Shown here in pieces: positions 40,814 through 49,634 of a stretch of DNA of 64,000 bases. Positions within the stretch are counted from its first letter, which is position 1. The number at the start of each line of letters is the position of its first letter. The DNA lies in contig NZ_VAUV01000002.1 of the NCBI RefSeq assembly GCF_005780165.1, positions 186,001 to 250,000 of the forward strand, written 5' to 3'. The translations under genes and the position numbers were made by a program. The stretch is from Phragmitibacter flavus. Its GTDB lineage: Bacteria > Verrucomicrobiota > Verrucomicrobiia > Verrucomicrobiales > Verrucomicrobiaceae. Below the pieces are notes generated by a model that was not told the DNA's origin, ran no database searches, and saw only the letters and a list, made by a program, of their open reading frames with translations.

Positions 40814-41710
40814 ATGTCCACGACTCCCTTCCCTACGTCTGCGAATGTTGAGGCTTTGAAGCCGTTGATCCCTGTGGAGGGGTTGCATGTGCTGCATCTG
40901 TTTTACACGATCGAGCATGGGGCGTGGGCGATGTTGACGGGCGAAGAGCAGCGGGCGGCGAAGGTGCGGTTTGCGGAGCTGGTGCAGATGATTCGTTCGC
41001 ATCCGAAAACGCAGCTGCTGACTTTTAGTGTGGTGACGCCAAAAGCGGATTTGGGGTTCATGTTGCTGACCCCCGATTTGCACGATGCGAACCGGTTTGA
41101 GAAGGAACTCACGTTGTCGTTGGGGGCTGATGTGTTGCAGCCGGTGTATAGCTATTATTCGATGACGGAATTGAGTGAATATTCGACATCGGAGGAGGAG
41201 TATAAAAAGACGCTGGCGGCGGAGATGAAGGAGCAGGCGGCGCACGGCACCGAGTTGGTGTTGAATCCGAATGATCTGGATGGCAGCGAGACCTTTGAGC
41301 TGCGCGTGGTGGAGTGGCGCAAGCGGATGGAGAAGTATAATCAGGACCGCTTGTATCCGAATCTGGCCGACTGGCCGGTGCTGTGTTTTTATCCGATGAG
41401 CAAGCGTCGCAGCGATGGCAACAACTGGTATGCGACGGATTTTGAGGCGCGTCGTGAGTTGATGCAGGGTCACGCGCGGGTGGGCCGGCAGTGGGCGGGC
41501 AAGGTGCGGCAGTTGATCACGGGATCAACGGGACTGGACTCAATGGAGTGGGGGGTGAGTTTGCTGGCGCATGACACGTTCAACATCAAGGGGATCGTTT
41601 ATCAAATGCGTTTTGATGAGGTGAGCTCGAAGTATGCGGAGTTTGGAGATTTTTACATCTGCCTGCAACTGCCGTTGAATGAGCTGCTGAGCCGCGTGCA
41701 GTTGGGTTGA
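40814..41710 (+). CDS. hemQ: HemQ, coproheme decarboxylase (chlorite dismutase family)
   Basis: This 298-aa member of the chlorite dismutase-like family is of the HemQ subtype. HemQ decarboxylates coproheme to protoheme in the coproporphyrin-dependent haem pathway, using peroxide. Family blocks include VLHLFYTIEHGAWAMLTGEE, LLTFSVVTPKADLGFMLLTP, the ADWPVLCFYPMSKRRSDGNN turn, GHARVGRQWAGKVRQLITGS and MEWGVSLLAHDTFNIKGIVYQMRFDE. The start is ATG 40814. It has no haem-synthesis neighbours; a ferredoxin gene is divergent upstream. Confidence 0.88.
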   Translation: MSTTPFPTSANVEALKPLIPVEGLHVLHLFYTIEHGAWAMLTGEEQRAAKVRFAELVQMIRSHPKTQLLTFSVVTPKADLGFMLLTPDLHDANRFEKELTLSLGADVLQPVYSYYSMTELSEYSTSEEEYKKTLAAEMKEQAAHGTELVLNPNDLDGSETFELRVVEWRKRMEKYNQDRLYPNLADWPVLCFYPMSKRRSDGNNWYATDFEARRELMQGHARVGRQWAGKVRQLITGSTGLDSMEWGVSLLAHDTFNIKGIVYQMRFDEVSSKYAEFGDFYICLQLPLNELLSRVQLG

Positions 41711-41740
41711 CGTGATGTGGGTTTGGGTGGATGATGGGGG

Positions 41741-41992
41741 ATGTTGGTGAAGTCCCCTTTATCCCCCGAAGAGGTTGATGCGCTGAGTGTTGAGCAGAAG
41801 CTGGCGCTTTTTGATGTGCTGGCGGAATCGATGCAACCGGCGATCTTGCAGGATTTTTGGCCGATGGAGGAGCTGGAAGAGCGCTGCCGCTTGGTGGATG
41901 AGGGCAAGATGAAGGTGATTCCGCTGGAGCAGGCGTTTGATGAGTTACGGGCGGAGTTCAAAGAGTGGAAGGAGACGAAAGGGAACCAGTGA
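41741..41992 (+). CDS. Antitoxin of a type II addiction module
   Basis: This 83-aa protein resembles the 'addiction module component' antitoxin family (TIGR02574 type): PEEVDALSVEQKLALFDVLA near the N-terminus and an extended, charged C-terminal tail. Such antitoxins bind and neutralise a RelE/ParE toxin and autorepress the operon. The stop TGA overlaps the toxin start in GTGA, so the genes are translationally coupled. The operon begins 30 bp after hemQ. Confidence 0.8.
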   Translation: MLVKSPLSPEEVDALSVEQKLALFDVLAESMQPAILQDFWPMEELEERCRLVDEGKMKVIPLEQAFDELRAEFKEWKETKGNQ

Positions 41993-42303
41993 AAAGGGTG
42001 GAGCTTGGCAATGGTGCCAAGCGGGATTTGTTTGAAGCTTCTACTTTTTGGGAGCTTCAAGAGTCTGGCTTGGGGGACCGCTTTTATGATGAAATGAGTC
42101 TTGAGATTCTTTCTCTGGAGATCCTTTCTGGTTTGCACCCTGAAAGAAACGGGGTGTTTAGAATGCGGGTGGGTGGCAAGTTCCCTTATTATGCGGTTTT
42201 TTATCGGATCGAGGTGGAGAATGTGCTTGTGTTGGCGGTGATTGATCAAAGGCGTGATCCGGCATGGGTGCGGGCTTTTCTTTCCCGACGATTGAGGGAG
42301 TGA
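41989..42303 (+). CDS. RelE/ParE-family toxin
   Basis: This 104-aa toxin of the RelE/ParE superfamily has a helical hairpin ([20 protein letters not shown]), and the core sheet [40 protein letters not shown]. The family either cleaves mRNA on the ribosome or poisons gyrase. The GTG start at 41989 is favoured because it overlaps the antitoxin stop by 4 nt; an in-frame GTG at 41965 is less likely. The adjacent thiG begins 47 bp later. Confidence 0.78.
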   Translation: MKRVELGNGAKRDLFEASTFWELQESGLGDRFYDEMSLEILSLEILSGLHPERNGVFRMRVGGKFPYYAVFYRIEVENVLVLAVIDQRRDPAWVRAFLSRRLRE

Positions 42304-42350
42304 TGGATTCGTGCTTTCCTGAAGCGGCGTTTGCAGTAGGTTTCGGGTCC

Positions 42351-43166
42351 ATGTCACTTTCTTCATCCTCGACACCTTTGATCATTGCCGGCCGTGAAAT
42401 TCGTTCGCGGTTGATGCTTGGAACGGGCAAATTTTCTTCGGGTCCATTGATGCACGATGCGCTGGAGGCGAGTGGGGCGGAGATCGTGACGGTGGCGCTG
42501 CGCCGGGCGGATTTGAGTGGGAAGAAGGATCCGTTTGCGAATATTTTGGAGTTCATTCCTGCGGACAAGTATCTGCTTTTGCCGAATACCAGCGGAGCGA
42601 TGAACGCGCAGGAAGCGGTTCGGTTGGCGAGGCTGGCGGTGGCGGCGGGTTTGCCGAATTGGGTGAAACTGGAGATTCATCCTGATCCCCGTTATTTGCT
42701 GCCTGATCCGATCGAGACGTTGGCGGCGGCGGAGATTTTGGTGAAGGAGGGGTTTGTGGTGCTGCCTTATATCAATGCGGATCCGGTGTTGGCGAAGCGG
42801 TTGCAGGATGTGGGGGTGGCGACGGTGATGCCTTTGGGATCGCCAATTGGATCTCATCAAGGGATCACGACGAGACGGCAGATTGAGATCATCATTGAGC
42901 AGGCCACGGTGCCGGTGGTGGTGGATGCGGGGATTGGGGTGCCGAGTCACGCGGCGGAGGCTTTCGAGATGGGGGCGGATGCGGTGCTTGTAAATACGGC
43001 GATTGCCATCGCGAGTGATCCGGTGCGCATGGCACTGGCGTTTAAGGCGGCGGTGGAGGCGGGTCGGGCGGCTTATGAAATTGGTGTGGCCGGTGCCAGT
43101 GCGCTGGCGAGTGCCACGAGTCCGCTGGCGGGGATTTTTGCGGGAGCGCAGGACTTTGAGGGGTAG
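42351..43166 (+). CDS. thiG: Thiazole synthase ThiG
   Basis: This 271-aa TIM-barrel enzyme forms the thiazole phosphate of thiamine from 1-deoxyxylulose 5-phosphate, dehydroglycine and ThiS thiocarboxylate. The Schiff-base lysine is Lys106 in [17 protein letters not shown]. Other family blocks are [45 protein letters not shown] and [16 protein letters not shown]. The ATG at 42351 begins just before the family start; an in-frame ATG at 42303 would add 16 residues. No ThiS, ThiF or ThiO gene is adjacent, and I found no TPP riboswitch in the short upstream space. Confidence 0.93.
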   Translation: MSLSSSSTPLIIAGREIRSRLMLGTGKFSSGPLMHDALEASGAEIVTVALRRADLSGKKDPFANILEFIPADKYLLLPNTSGAMNAQEAVRLARLAVAAGLPNWVKLEIHPDPRYLLPDPIETLAAAEILVKEGFVVLPYINADPVLAKRLQDVGVATVMPLGSPIGSHQGITTRRQIEIIIEQATVPVVVDAGIGVPSHAAEAFEMGADAVLVNTAIAIASDPVRMALAFKAAVEAGRAAYEIGVAGASALASATSPLAGIFAGAQDFEG

Positions 43167-43253
43167 ATCCACCGTGGGCCTTGTCCTGATCGGGCAGGGA
43201 ATTTTCATGGAAGGAAACTTGCTGTGAGAGGGAAGTCCGTTCACAATCGGTGC

Positions 43254-44129
43254 ATGAATCGCCGCTATTTTGTTCGTTCTGTTGTTGCCAGTGTTCTTGC
43301 TTCTGTTCCTGCGAGTCGTTTGCTGGCGCTGGAGGCAGGGAAGCAGTATGTGGGAGACATTGGGCTGCAGCTTTATACCTTGCGGGATCCGTTGAAGGCG
43401 GATTTGATGGGGACCTTGAAAGCGGTGGCGGAGGCGGGTTACAAGCAGGTGGAGTTGTTTGGATTTCCTGATGCGGAGGCGCTGTTAAAGGGCGCGAAGG
43501 ACGTGGGGTTGAAGGTGAACTCTTCGCATTTTCAGTGGGACTCGGCGGTTAGTCCGAAAGATGATTCGTTCTCGGATTTCTTGAAGATTGTGGAGAAGGC
43601 GAAAGAGGCGGGATTGACGCATTTGGTGGTGCCGTATTTGCAGGATCAGTATCGGGACTCGCTGGATGCTTATAAAAAAGTGGCGGAGAATCTGAACAAG
43701 GCGGCGGTGAAGGCGAAGGAGGCGGGGGTTGTGTTGTCGTATCACAATCATGCGTTTGAGTTCAAGCCGTTTGAAGGCGGGAAGACGGGGTTTGATGTGT
43801 TTGTCGAGGAGTTCGATGCCGCGCAGTTTGAGCTGGATTTGTTTTGGGTGAAGGTCGGGGGATTGGAGCCTGCGGAGTTGATTGGGAAGCTGGCGGGACG
43901 GGTGTCGCAGGTTCACCTGAAGGATTTGAAAGAGGGAATTGAGGTGCCGAATTTTGGCAGTCTGCCGAAGGATGCGTTCAAGGAGTTGGGCAATGGGGTG
44001 ATCGCCACGGAACCCCTGCTGGCGGCGGCGGAGAAGGCCGGGGTGAAGCATGCGCACGTGGAGCAGGATCAGTCGCCTGATCCGGTGGCGAGCGTGAAGG
44101 AGAGCATCAAGTATCTGAAGACACTGTAA
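43254..44129 (+). CDS. Secreted sugar phosphate isomerase/epimerase-like TIM barrel
   Basis: This 291-aa protein has an N-terminal export signal with an Arg pair (MNRRYFVRSVVASVLASVPASRLLALEA), which may use the Tat pathway. The xylose-isomerase-like TIM barrel follows: DIGLQLYTLRDPLKADLMGT, GYKQVELFGFPDAEALLKGA, VVLSYHNHAFEFKP, FELDLFWVKVGG and GRVSQVHLKDLKEG, with metal-binding His, Glu and Asp residues. Many Verrucomicrobiota carry such exported isomerases of unknown substrate, often with oxidoreductases. The ATG at 43254 is preceded by no other convincing start. It is convergent with the FAD oxidoreductase gene. Confidence 0.8.
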   Translation: MNRRYFVRSVVASVLASVPASRLLALEAGKQYVGDIGLQLYTLRDPLKADLMGTLKAVAEAGYKQVELFGFPDAEALLKGAKDVGLKVNSSHFQWDSAVSPKDDSFSDFLKIVEKAKEAGLTHLVVPYLQDQYRDSLDAYKKVAENLNKAAVKAKEAGVVLSYHNHAFEFKPFEGGKTGFDVFVEEFDAAQFELDLFWVKVGGLEPAELIGKLAGRVSQVHLKDLKEGIEVPNFGSLPKDAFKELGNGVIATEPLLAAAEKAGVKHAHVEQDQSPDPVASVKESIKYLKTL

Positions 44130-44149
44130 GTTTTCGGTGGGCCAAAAGC

Positions 44150-45778
44150 TTACTGGGACTTTTTCCATTCGAGCACCTGGCCGCGTTGCAGAAGTCGTTT
44201 CTGCAACGTGGCGATGTCGATGGACTGGACGGGTTTGGATTCTTTGACGGATTGGGCGGCGGCGACGCCGGCGGATTCACCGAGGACGGCGAAGACGGGC
44301 TCCATACGGGCGGATGCATAGGCAATGTGGGTGGCGCTGAAACAGACGGGGACAAGGAGGTTGGTGCATTGCTCGGGTTTGGGGGTGATGGATCGATAAG
44401 GAACCGGATAGGGGGTGCCGGTGCCTTTGGCGCCGCCGATGAACATGTTGCCTTCGGTGGCGACTCCGATCTGGCCGGTTTCGGGGTGTTTGGCGACATA
44501 ACGTCGGGCGGGATAGGTGTCGACTCCGTAGAGGGCGAGGCCGACGCTGTCAGGTTCGTTGGTTTGATTGAGAACGTCGGCGTGGGTGAGTTGATAGGGG
44601 GCGTGCATGCGGCGGGTGATGCGCACGTAGAGCTGGTGGGGCCAGCCGTTGGTATCGGGATGGGTGTCGCGTTTGAGACCGAGCTGGGCGGTTTGATTAC
44701 GGAAGGTTTCGGGGACGCGGGGGTCGGTGGACATGAAGTGGTGGAGGCCGGCGAGGTAGTCGCGATGGGCACGCCAGATTTCCGATTTTTTCGCGTAATC
44801 GCCGTCCTGATAATAACGGCTGAGGCCGAGAGGGGCCATGGTGATGAGGGAATTGCGCTGGTAGTTGTATTCACCGGAGTTCATCCAGCCGGGGAAAATG
44901 GCACGGAGGCGTTCGGTGAGTTTTTTAGGGTCGTCGGCGTGTTGTTTTTTGAGGTGCTCGATGAAACGACCGACGAGTTCGAATTGGGCGCGGGTGTAGT
45001 TTGTTGGGACGCCGAATTCGGCGCGATTGGCGGGGTCGTTGGTGGTGTAGAAGCGGAAGTTGTAGGCCTGGGTGTAGTCGTCGCCGGAGCCGAGAGGTTT
45101 GCCGTGATCGGGATCGACGAGCGGAACGAGGCCGCTGGTGGGATCGCCGGGGCTGAGGTAGGGATCGATGGGGGTCCAGTTGGTGGGGGGACCGACACCG
45201 GCGGGTTGCTCGTTGAACTCGGAGGAAGCTTCACGGCCAGTGGAGTAGGTAACGCCGGATTTGGCCATGAGGTCGCCTTCATACGAGGCGTCGATGAAGA
45301 TGGTGGCGGTGATAGTTTTTTCTTCTGAGCCGGGGAGGGCTTGCGGGATGGGGATACCTTCGTGGTCGGGCGGGGCGTGTTCGAGGGTGATGGAGGTGAT
45401 TTTGGTGCCGTCTTTGGTGGCGGATTGGATGCGGTGTTCGCGGATCAGATCGATTTTTTCGTCGGTGAGCCATTGTTCGAAGTCGCGTCGGAGCAGGCTG
45501 GGGAAGTTGGCGAAGGTGAAGATTTTGGATTGGGTGAGGCCGCCGACGGCGCGGGGTTCGGGGCAGTCTTGTTTAGTTTTGATGCCGGCTCCGAGGATGC
45601 CGCCGACCCAGCGGGAGGGTTCGATGAGGATGACGGAGGCGCCTTCCTGTTTGGCGGCGATGGCGGCGGTGATGCCAGCGGGAGTGGCGCCGTAGACGCA
45701 GACATCGACGACGACGGGAGTGGCCGCCGTGAGGGAATAGGCGGTGAGGAAGGGGAGGAGGAGAAGGAAGCGGCGCAT
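44150..45778 (-). CDS. Secreted FAD-dependent oxidoreductase
   Basis: This 542-aa protein has a signal peptide (MRRFLLLLPFLTAYSLTAATP). The dinucleotide-binding fold follows: VDVCVYGATPAGITAAIAAK with EGASVILIEP, then SRWVGGILGAGIKTKQDCPE with PRAVGGL. It belongs to the PF12831-type FAD oxidoreductases that are common with glycan-degrading genes in Verrucomicrobiota. The C-terminal VCFSATHIAYASARMEPVFAV and LGESAGVAAAQSVKESKPVQ regions complete the family pattern. A substrate cannot be assigned. It is convergent with the TIM-barrel gene and follows the allophanate hydrolase genes on the same strand. Confidence 0.82.
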   Translation of the reverse strand: MRRFLLLLPFLTAYSLTAATPVVVDVCVYGATPAGITAAIAAKQEGASVILIEPSRWVGGILGAGIKTKQDCPEPRAVGGLTQSKIFTFANFPSLLRRDFEQWLTDEKIDLIREHRIQSATKDGTKITSITLEHAPPDHEGIPIPQALPGSEEKTITATIFIDASYEGDLMAKSGVTYSTGREASSEFNEQPAGVGPPTNWTPIDPYLSPGDPTSGLVPLVDPDHGKPLGSGDDYTQAYNFRFYTTNDPANRAEFGVPTNYTRAQFELVGRFIEHLKKQHADDPKKLTERLRAIFPGWMNSGEYNYQRNSLITMAPLGLSRYYQDGDYAKKSEIWRAHRDYLAGLHHFMSTDPRVPETFRNQTAQLGLKRDTHPDTNGWPHQLYVRITRRMHAPYQLTHADVLNQTNEPDSVGLALYGVDTYPARRYVAKHPETGQIGVATEGNMFIGGAKGTGTPYPVPYRSITPKPEQCTNLLVPVCFSATHIAYASARMEPVFAVLGESAGVAAAQSVKESKPVQSIDIATLQKRLLQRGQVLEWKKSQ

Positions 45779-45817
45779 GACGTGGGAGGTAACTACGTCA
45801 TGGGCGATGGGGTTTGT

Positions 45818-46222
45818 TCAAGGAGTGCGGTCGGATGCCAGCCAGTTGCGCCAGCCGCCGAAGGAGGTGATGTCTTGGGCGGTTTCGGCGGCGATGGCTT
45901 CACAGATGAATCCGCAGACGGTGGTGCCGTCGGGAAGTGACACGCGGCCGAGTCCGAGGGGGGCGGCGATGGCTTCGAGAAAGTTGCCGAAGTTTTCGGC
46001 GGGCATTTGCCAGATTTCCATGGCGATGGCGGCACCTCCGGCGGAGACGCGGATCATGCCGGGGCGCGGTGGGATGCCGGGTTTGAGAGGCGGGAGATGG
46101 TAGAGCCGGTAGACGGAGGCGGAGAGGGTTTCTTCGACGAATTCGGCGTTGCGTTCAAGAAGTTGATGATTGAGGGCGAGGCCGCGCATGTGGGCTCCGC
46201 AGACGGCGAGTTTGATCATCAT
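45818..46222 (-). CDS. Allophanate hydrolase, C-terminal domain as a separate protein
   Basis: This 134-aa protein corresponds to the C-terminal domain of allophanate hydrolase (AtzF/DUR1 type): KLAVCGAHMRGLALNHQLLE, RLYHLPPLKPGIPPRPGMIR with VSAGGAAIAMEIWQM, and GLGRVSLPDGTTVCGFICEA with FGGWRNWL. In single-chain enzymes this domain completes the conversion of the amidase product to ammonia and CO2. Here it is a separate gene whose start ATGA overlaps the stop of the amidase gene by 4 nt. A frameshift could create such a split, but the reading frames are clean and the overlap is a typical coupling motif. Confidence 0.8.
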   Translation of the reverse strand: MMIKLAVCGAHMRGLALNHQLLERNAEFVEETLSASVYRLYHLPPLKPGIPPRPGMIRVSAGGAAIAMEIWQMPAENFGNFLEAIAAPLGLGRVSLPDGTTVCGFICEAIAAETAQDITSFGGWRNWLASDRTP

Positions 46223-47565
46223 TGGAGAGGAGTTTGGGCGTGGAAGGCGCTCGCTAGGACGGCGAGTTTGCGGTCGGTAAAGGCGGGGGCGAAGAAGGTG
46301 ACGCCCCAGGGCATGCCGCTGTCTTCGAGAAATCCTGCGGGCACGGCCCAGGCGGCCAGATCAAGGAGGTTCATGTAGTTGGTGTAGCGACCGAGGTTGG
46401 AGTTGAGTTCCACGGGGTTGTTGAGGACTTCTTCGACGGTGTAGTGGGTGCCGGCGGTGGGGGTGATGATGGCGTCAACTTCAGTCCAGGCGACTTCGCT
46501 GGCGCGGCGCAGTTCGGCGAGTTTGTATTGGGCGCGGAAGGCGTCGACGGCGGTGCCTTTGATGCCACCGCTGATGATTTTATAGGTGGTGGGATGCAGG
46601 GCTTCGGGTTGGGTGGTGATGAGGTCCTCGATCCCGGCGTAACGTTCCGCAACCCAGGGGCCTTCGTAAAGGAGCAGGGCGGCGTCGAGGAAGGGCTGCA
46701 GGTCCACTTCCTTGGTGGCGATGCCCATCGTTTTGAGGCGCTCGATGCTTTGGTCGAAGAGGGCGGCGGCGGCGCTGTTGCCGAAGAATTCGAGCTGGTC
46801 GGCGCGGGGGATGCCGACGATTAAATCGGTGACCGATTTGCTGGCGATGGGGATATCGGGGCGGGCGTAGGCGTCGGCGGGATCGAAGGTTGAAGCAACT
46901 TCGTAGACTTTGAGGGCGTCGTCGGTGGTGAGGGCGAAGATGGAGATGCAGTCGAGGGTTTTGCAGGCGGGGACGAGGCCGGTGTTGCTGAGCACGCCGC
47001 GGGTGGGTTTCATGCCAACGAGGTTGTTGAGAGATGCGGGGATGCGGCCGGAGCCGGCGGTGTCGGTGCCGAGGGCGAAGCTGCACAGGCCATTGGCCAG
47101 GGCGACGGCGGAACCGGAGCTGGAGCCACCGGGGACGTATTTTCCGTCGTAGGCATTTTTGGGAATGCCGTAGGGAGAGCGCACGCCGACGAGGCCGGTG
47201 GCGAATTGATCGAGGTTGGTTTTGCCCAGCGGTATGGCTCCAGCGGCGATCAGTTGTTCGACGACAAAAGCGGACTTCTCGGCAGTGTATTCAAAAGCGG
47301 GACAGGCGCAGGTGGTGGGTTCACCGGCTTGGTCGATATTGTCTTTGATGACGAAGGGGATGCCGTATAGGGGAAGGGCGGCAGGGGTCAGGTGTTCCAA
47401 GTGTCGCAGAAAGGCATCGACTTTGTCCCAAGTGGGACGGCTGATGAAGATGGCGGGATCAGAGGATTCGATTTCCTGCCATAGTTTTTCGATGATTTCT
47501 CGCGGAGTGGTGCTGCCGGATTTATAGGCCTGGAGCAGGGAATCGATGCGAAGGGAGGTGGACAT
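46219..47565 (-). CDS. atzF: Allophanate hydrolase, amidase domain
   Basis: This 448-aa amidase-signature enzyme has the Ser-cisSer-Lys triad: Lys74 in GIPFVIKDNIDQ, Ser148-Ser150 in PGGSSSGSAVAL and Ser172 in GTDTAGSGRIPA. The GTDTAGSGR block and the matching C-terminal partner at 45818 identify allophanate hydrolase. This enzyme degrades allophanate (urea-1-carboxylate) from urea carboxylase, pyrimidine or triazine breakdown. No urea carboxylase lies next to it, although urease genes are 6 kb away. The protein ends QTPLQ and its TGA overlaps the next ATG by 4 nt. Confidence 0.85.
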   Translation of the reverse strand: MSTSLRIDSLLQAYKSGSTTPREIIEKLWQEIESSDPAIFISRPTWDKVDAFLRHLEHLTPAALPLYGIPFVIKDNIDQAGEPTTCACPAFEYTAEKSAFVVEQLIAAGAIPLGKTNLDQFATGLVGVRSPYGIPKNAYDGKYVPGGSSSGSAVALANGLCSFALGTDTAGSGRIPASLNNLVGMKPTRGVLSNTGLVPACKTLDCISIFALTTDDALKVYEVASTFDPADAYARPDIPIASKSVTDLIVGIPRADQLEFFGNSAAAALFDQSIERLKTMGIATKEVDLQPFLDAALLLYEGPWVAERYAGIEDLITTQPEALHPTTYKIISGGIKGTAVDAFRAQYKLAELRRASEVAWTEVDAIITPTAGTHYTVEEVLNNPVELNSNLGRYTNYMNLLDLAAWAVPAGFLEDSGMPWGVTFFAPAFTDRKLAVLASAFHAQTPLQ

Positions 47566-47772
47566 GAAGTTTGGAGTTGAGCAGATGTCGTGCTAAGTGA
47601 CGGCATCGTGGCGAGATGTTCGGATGGTGCGAGGATTTTTTGGCGGATACCGGGGAGGAGTAAGAAGGAGGGAGGGTGAGTGTCACAAGGGGGGTGAATT
47701 CAATGTTGCTTGTCACAAGGATCGACTCGTCCTACAACCAATGAGCGAAGAAAGTGTGCTTCATTTAATTCT

Positions 47773-48804
47773 ATGAAAATCTCGTGGTGCTTGGTGATGG
47801 GTCCGTTGCTTGCAATGGCGTTGGTGGGCGGCTCTAAAGGGGCTGAGGATGTGCCGGGTTCGGCGGATCATGCGTTGCTTAAGCGGGTGACGGGGTCGCA
47901 CATCATGTGGTTCAACAAGGAGAAGTTTGACGAGTTGACGGTGGCTTTGCAGCGGGTGGAGTTTGACTACGACAAGCAGGTGATGAAGCCGACGAAGAGG
48001 GAAAAGCACGAGGGGGCTTTGACGACAGCCTATTACAAATTGCCGGGAGATACCTCGACTTTGGAGGTGGTGAGACAGTATGAGGCGGAGTTGAAGCCGG
48101 CGGGTTTTGAGGTGTTGTGGACGGCTTCGAATGACGAGTTGGATGACGGATATGGCCGGTTCATTGAAAGTATTTATCCGGTGATCGGCAAGACGGATGG
48201 ATTGAACATGATGCATGAGTTTAACAAGGAAGAGCGTCGTTATTCGGTGCTGAAGGGAGCGGACAAGGCGGGCAATACCGTGTTTGTGGCGTTGTATGCT
48301 TTTGTGATCAATGATGACAGCGGCACCGGGTTTGCGAAGTTGCAGGAGGACAACCATTTGAAGAAGGGCGACACGATTGTGCGTGTGGACGTGCTGGAGA
48401 CCAAAGCCATGGAGGCGCGAATGACGGTGGTGAAGGCGGCGGAGATTACGGATTCGATGGCGACCACGGGTCGGATCGCGATTTACGGGGTGTATTTTGA
48501 CACGGACAAGGCGGTGGTGAAGTCCGAGTCGGCTCCGTCACTGGTGGAAATGGCCAAGGCGATCAAGTCGGCGAAAGGCAAGGTCTTGATTGTGGGTCAC
48601 ACCGACAATGAAGGGGGCATGGAATACAACCAGGAGTTGTCGCAGCGTCGTGCGGCGGCGGTGATGAAGGCGCTGGTGTTGGAGCACGGGGTGGGCGCTG
48701 AGAAGATGATGTCGGTGGGGGTGGGGCTGGCGGCACCGGTGGCTCCGAATACGGATGAGGCCGGGCGGGCGAAGAACCGTCGGGTGGAAATGGTGGCGCT
48801 CTGA
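47773..48804 (+). CDS. OmpA-family outer membrane protein
   Basis: This 343-aa protein has a signal peptide (MKISWCLVMGPLLAMALVGG). The N-terminal domain of about 200 residues (GSHIMWFNKEKFDELTVALQ, then KHEGALTTAYYKLPGDTSTL) has the look of a DUF4892-type region. The C-terminal OmpA-like peptidoglycan-binding domain reads GVYFDTDKAVVKSESAPSLV, VLIVGHTDNEGGMEYNQELS and NRRVEMVAL. It likely links the outer membrane to peptidoglycan. The start is ATG 47773; the 207-bp upstream region is shared with the divergent allophanate hydrolase operon. Confidence 0.85.
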   Translation: MKISWCLVMGPLLAMALVGGSKGAEDVPGSADHALLKRVTGSHIMWFNKEKFDELTVALQRVEFDYDKQVMKPTKREKHEGALTTAYYKLPGDTSTLEVVRQYEAELKPAGFEVLWTASNDELDDGYGRFIESIYPVIGKTDGLNMMHEFNKEERRYSVLKGADKAGNTVFVALYAFVINDDSGTGFAKLQEDNHLKKGDTIVRVDVLETKAMEARMTVVKAAEITDSMATTGRIAIYGVYFDTDKAVVKSESAPSLVEMAKAIKSAKGKVLIVGHTDNEGGMEYNQELSQRRAAAVMKALVLEHGVGAEKMMSVGVGLAAPVAPNTDEAGRAKNRRVEMVAL

Positions 48805-48849
48805 GTGGTGAATTGTGGGTAGTGGTTGATGCGGGGGTGACATGGAGTT

Positions 48850-48877
48850 ATTAAAGTGATGGTTTTACTTCTTTAAT
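48850..48877. promoter_or_regulatory. Inverted repeat immediately upstream of the phosphatase start
   Basis: ATTAAAG and CTTTAAT (7-bp perfect arms) enclose 14 nt and are followed by TTT and the ATG at 48881. It may be the ompA terminator or a structure that controls the phosphatase start. Confidence 0.4.
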
Positions 48878-48880
48878 TTT

Positions 48881-49573
48881 ATGTCGCTGACCCGCATTTA
48901 TTTGATTCGCCATGGAGCCACGGTTTTAACCGCGGAGGACCGCTTTGCCGGGGCGACGGATGTGGAGTTGTCCGATGAGGGCAGGCATCAGGTGGGGACT
49001 TTGTCGGAGCGGCTGGCGGGACTGAAGGTGGCCGCAGTGTATGCTTCGCCGTTGGGGAGGACGATGGAGTCAGCTTCGATTTTGGCGAAGCCGCATGGAC
49101 TGGAGGTTCAGGCGCGTGAGGGGTTGAAGGAGATCTCCCATGGGCGCTGGGAGAGGATGACGCGGCATGAGGTGGAGGAGGCGTTTCCGGATGAGGCGGC
49201 GGCTTGGGATGAAGATCCGTTTACCTTCGCGCCAGAGGGTGGCGAGAGCGGGCTGGCGGTGACGGCGCGAGCCTTGCCGGCGTTGATCGAGATTGTGCGG
49301 GATCACGAAGGCGAGGCGGTGATCGTAGTGTCGCACAAGGCGACGATCCGGTTGTTGTTGAGCTCGTTGCTGGGGTTTGATCCGAGGAGGTATCGGGACA
49401 ATCTTGATCAGGATCCGGCGGGATTGAACATCGTGGATTTTAAAGATCCGGTGCGGGCGCGGTTAATTCTTTTCAATGACACGGCGCATTACTCAGATGC
49501 GTGCCTGATGAAGCCGGAGACGGCGGAATTGCGATTGTCCAAGTGGTGGAACAACCCTATCAAGAAAGGCTAA
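48881..49573 (+). CDS. Histidine phosphatase (phosphoglycerate mutase-like)
   Basis: This 230-aa protein has the RHG motif in TRIYLIRHGATVLTAEDRFA (catalytic His at residue 11), DVELSDEGRHQVGTLSERLA, VYASPLGRTMESASI and the second His in EAVIVVSHKATIRLLLSSLL. It is a cofactor-independent-type phosphatase of the GpmB/PhoE group. Possible substrates are sugar phosphates, adenosylcobalamin precursors or others. The stop codon TAA lies within the GGCTAAAGG repeat. Confidence 0.8.
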   Translation: MSLTRIYLIRHGATVLTAEDRFAGATDVELSDEGRHQVGTLSERLAGLKVAAVYASPLGRTMESASILAKPHGLEVQAREGLKEISHGRWERMTRHEVEEAFPDEAAAWDEDPFTFAPEGGESGLAVTARALPALIEIVRDHEGEAVIVVSHKATIRLLLSSLLGFDPRRYRDNLDQDPAGLNIVDFKDPVRARLILFNDTAHYSDACLMKPETAELRLSKWWNNPIKKG

Positions 49574-49608
49574 AGGATAAGGGCTAAAGGATAAAGGCCT
49601 GAGACTGA
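49567..49608. repeat. GGCTAAAGG tandem repeat, copy 2
   Basis: GGCTAAAGGATAA and related units occur in tandem, ending GATAAAGGCCTGAGA as in the copy at 32495. The phosphatase stop TAA is inside the first unit. Confidence 0.8.
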
Positions 49609-49634
49609 ATGGAGAATTGTTAGGTCGCGTTGAG

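Noticed and set aside
42303-42351. TPP riboswitch upstream of thiG.
   Set aside because: Only 47 bp separate the toxin gene and thiG; the space is too short and has no TPP-riboswitch core.
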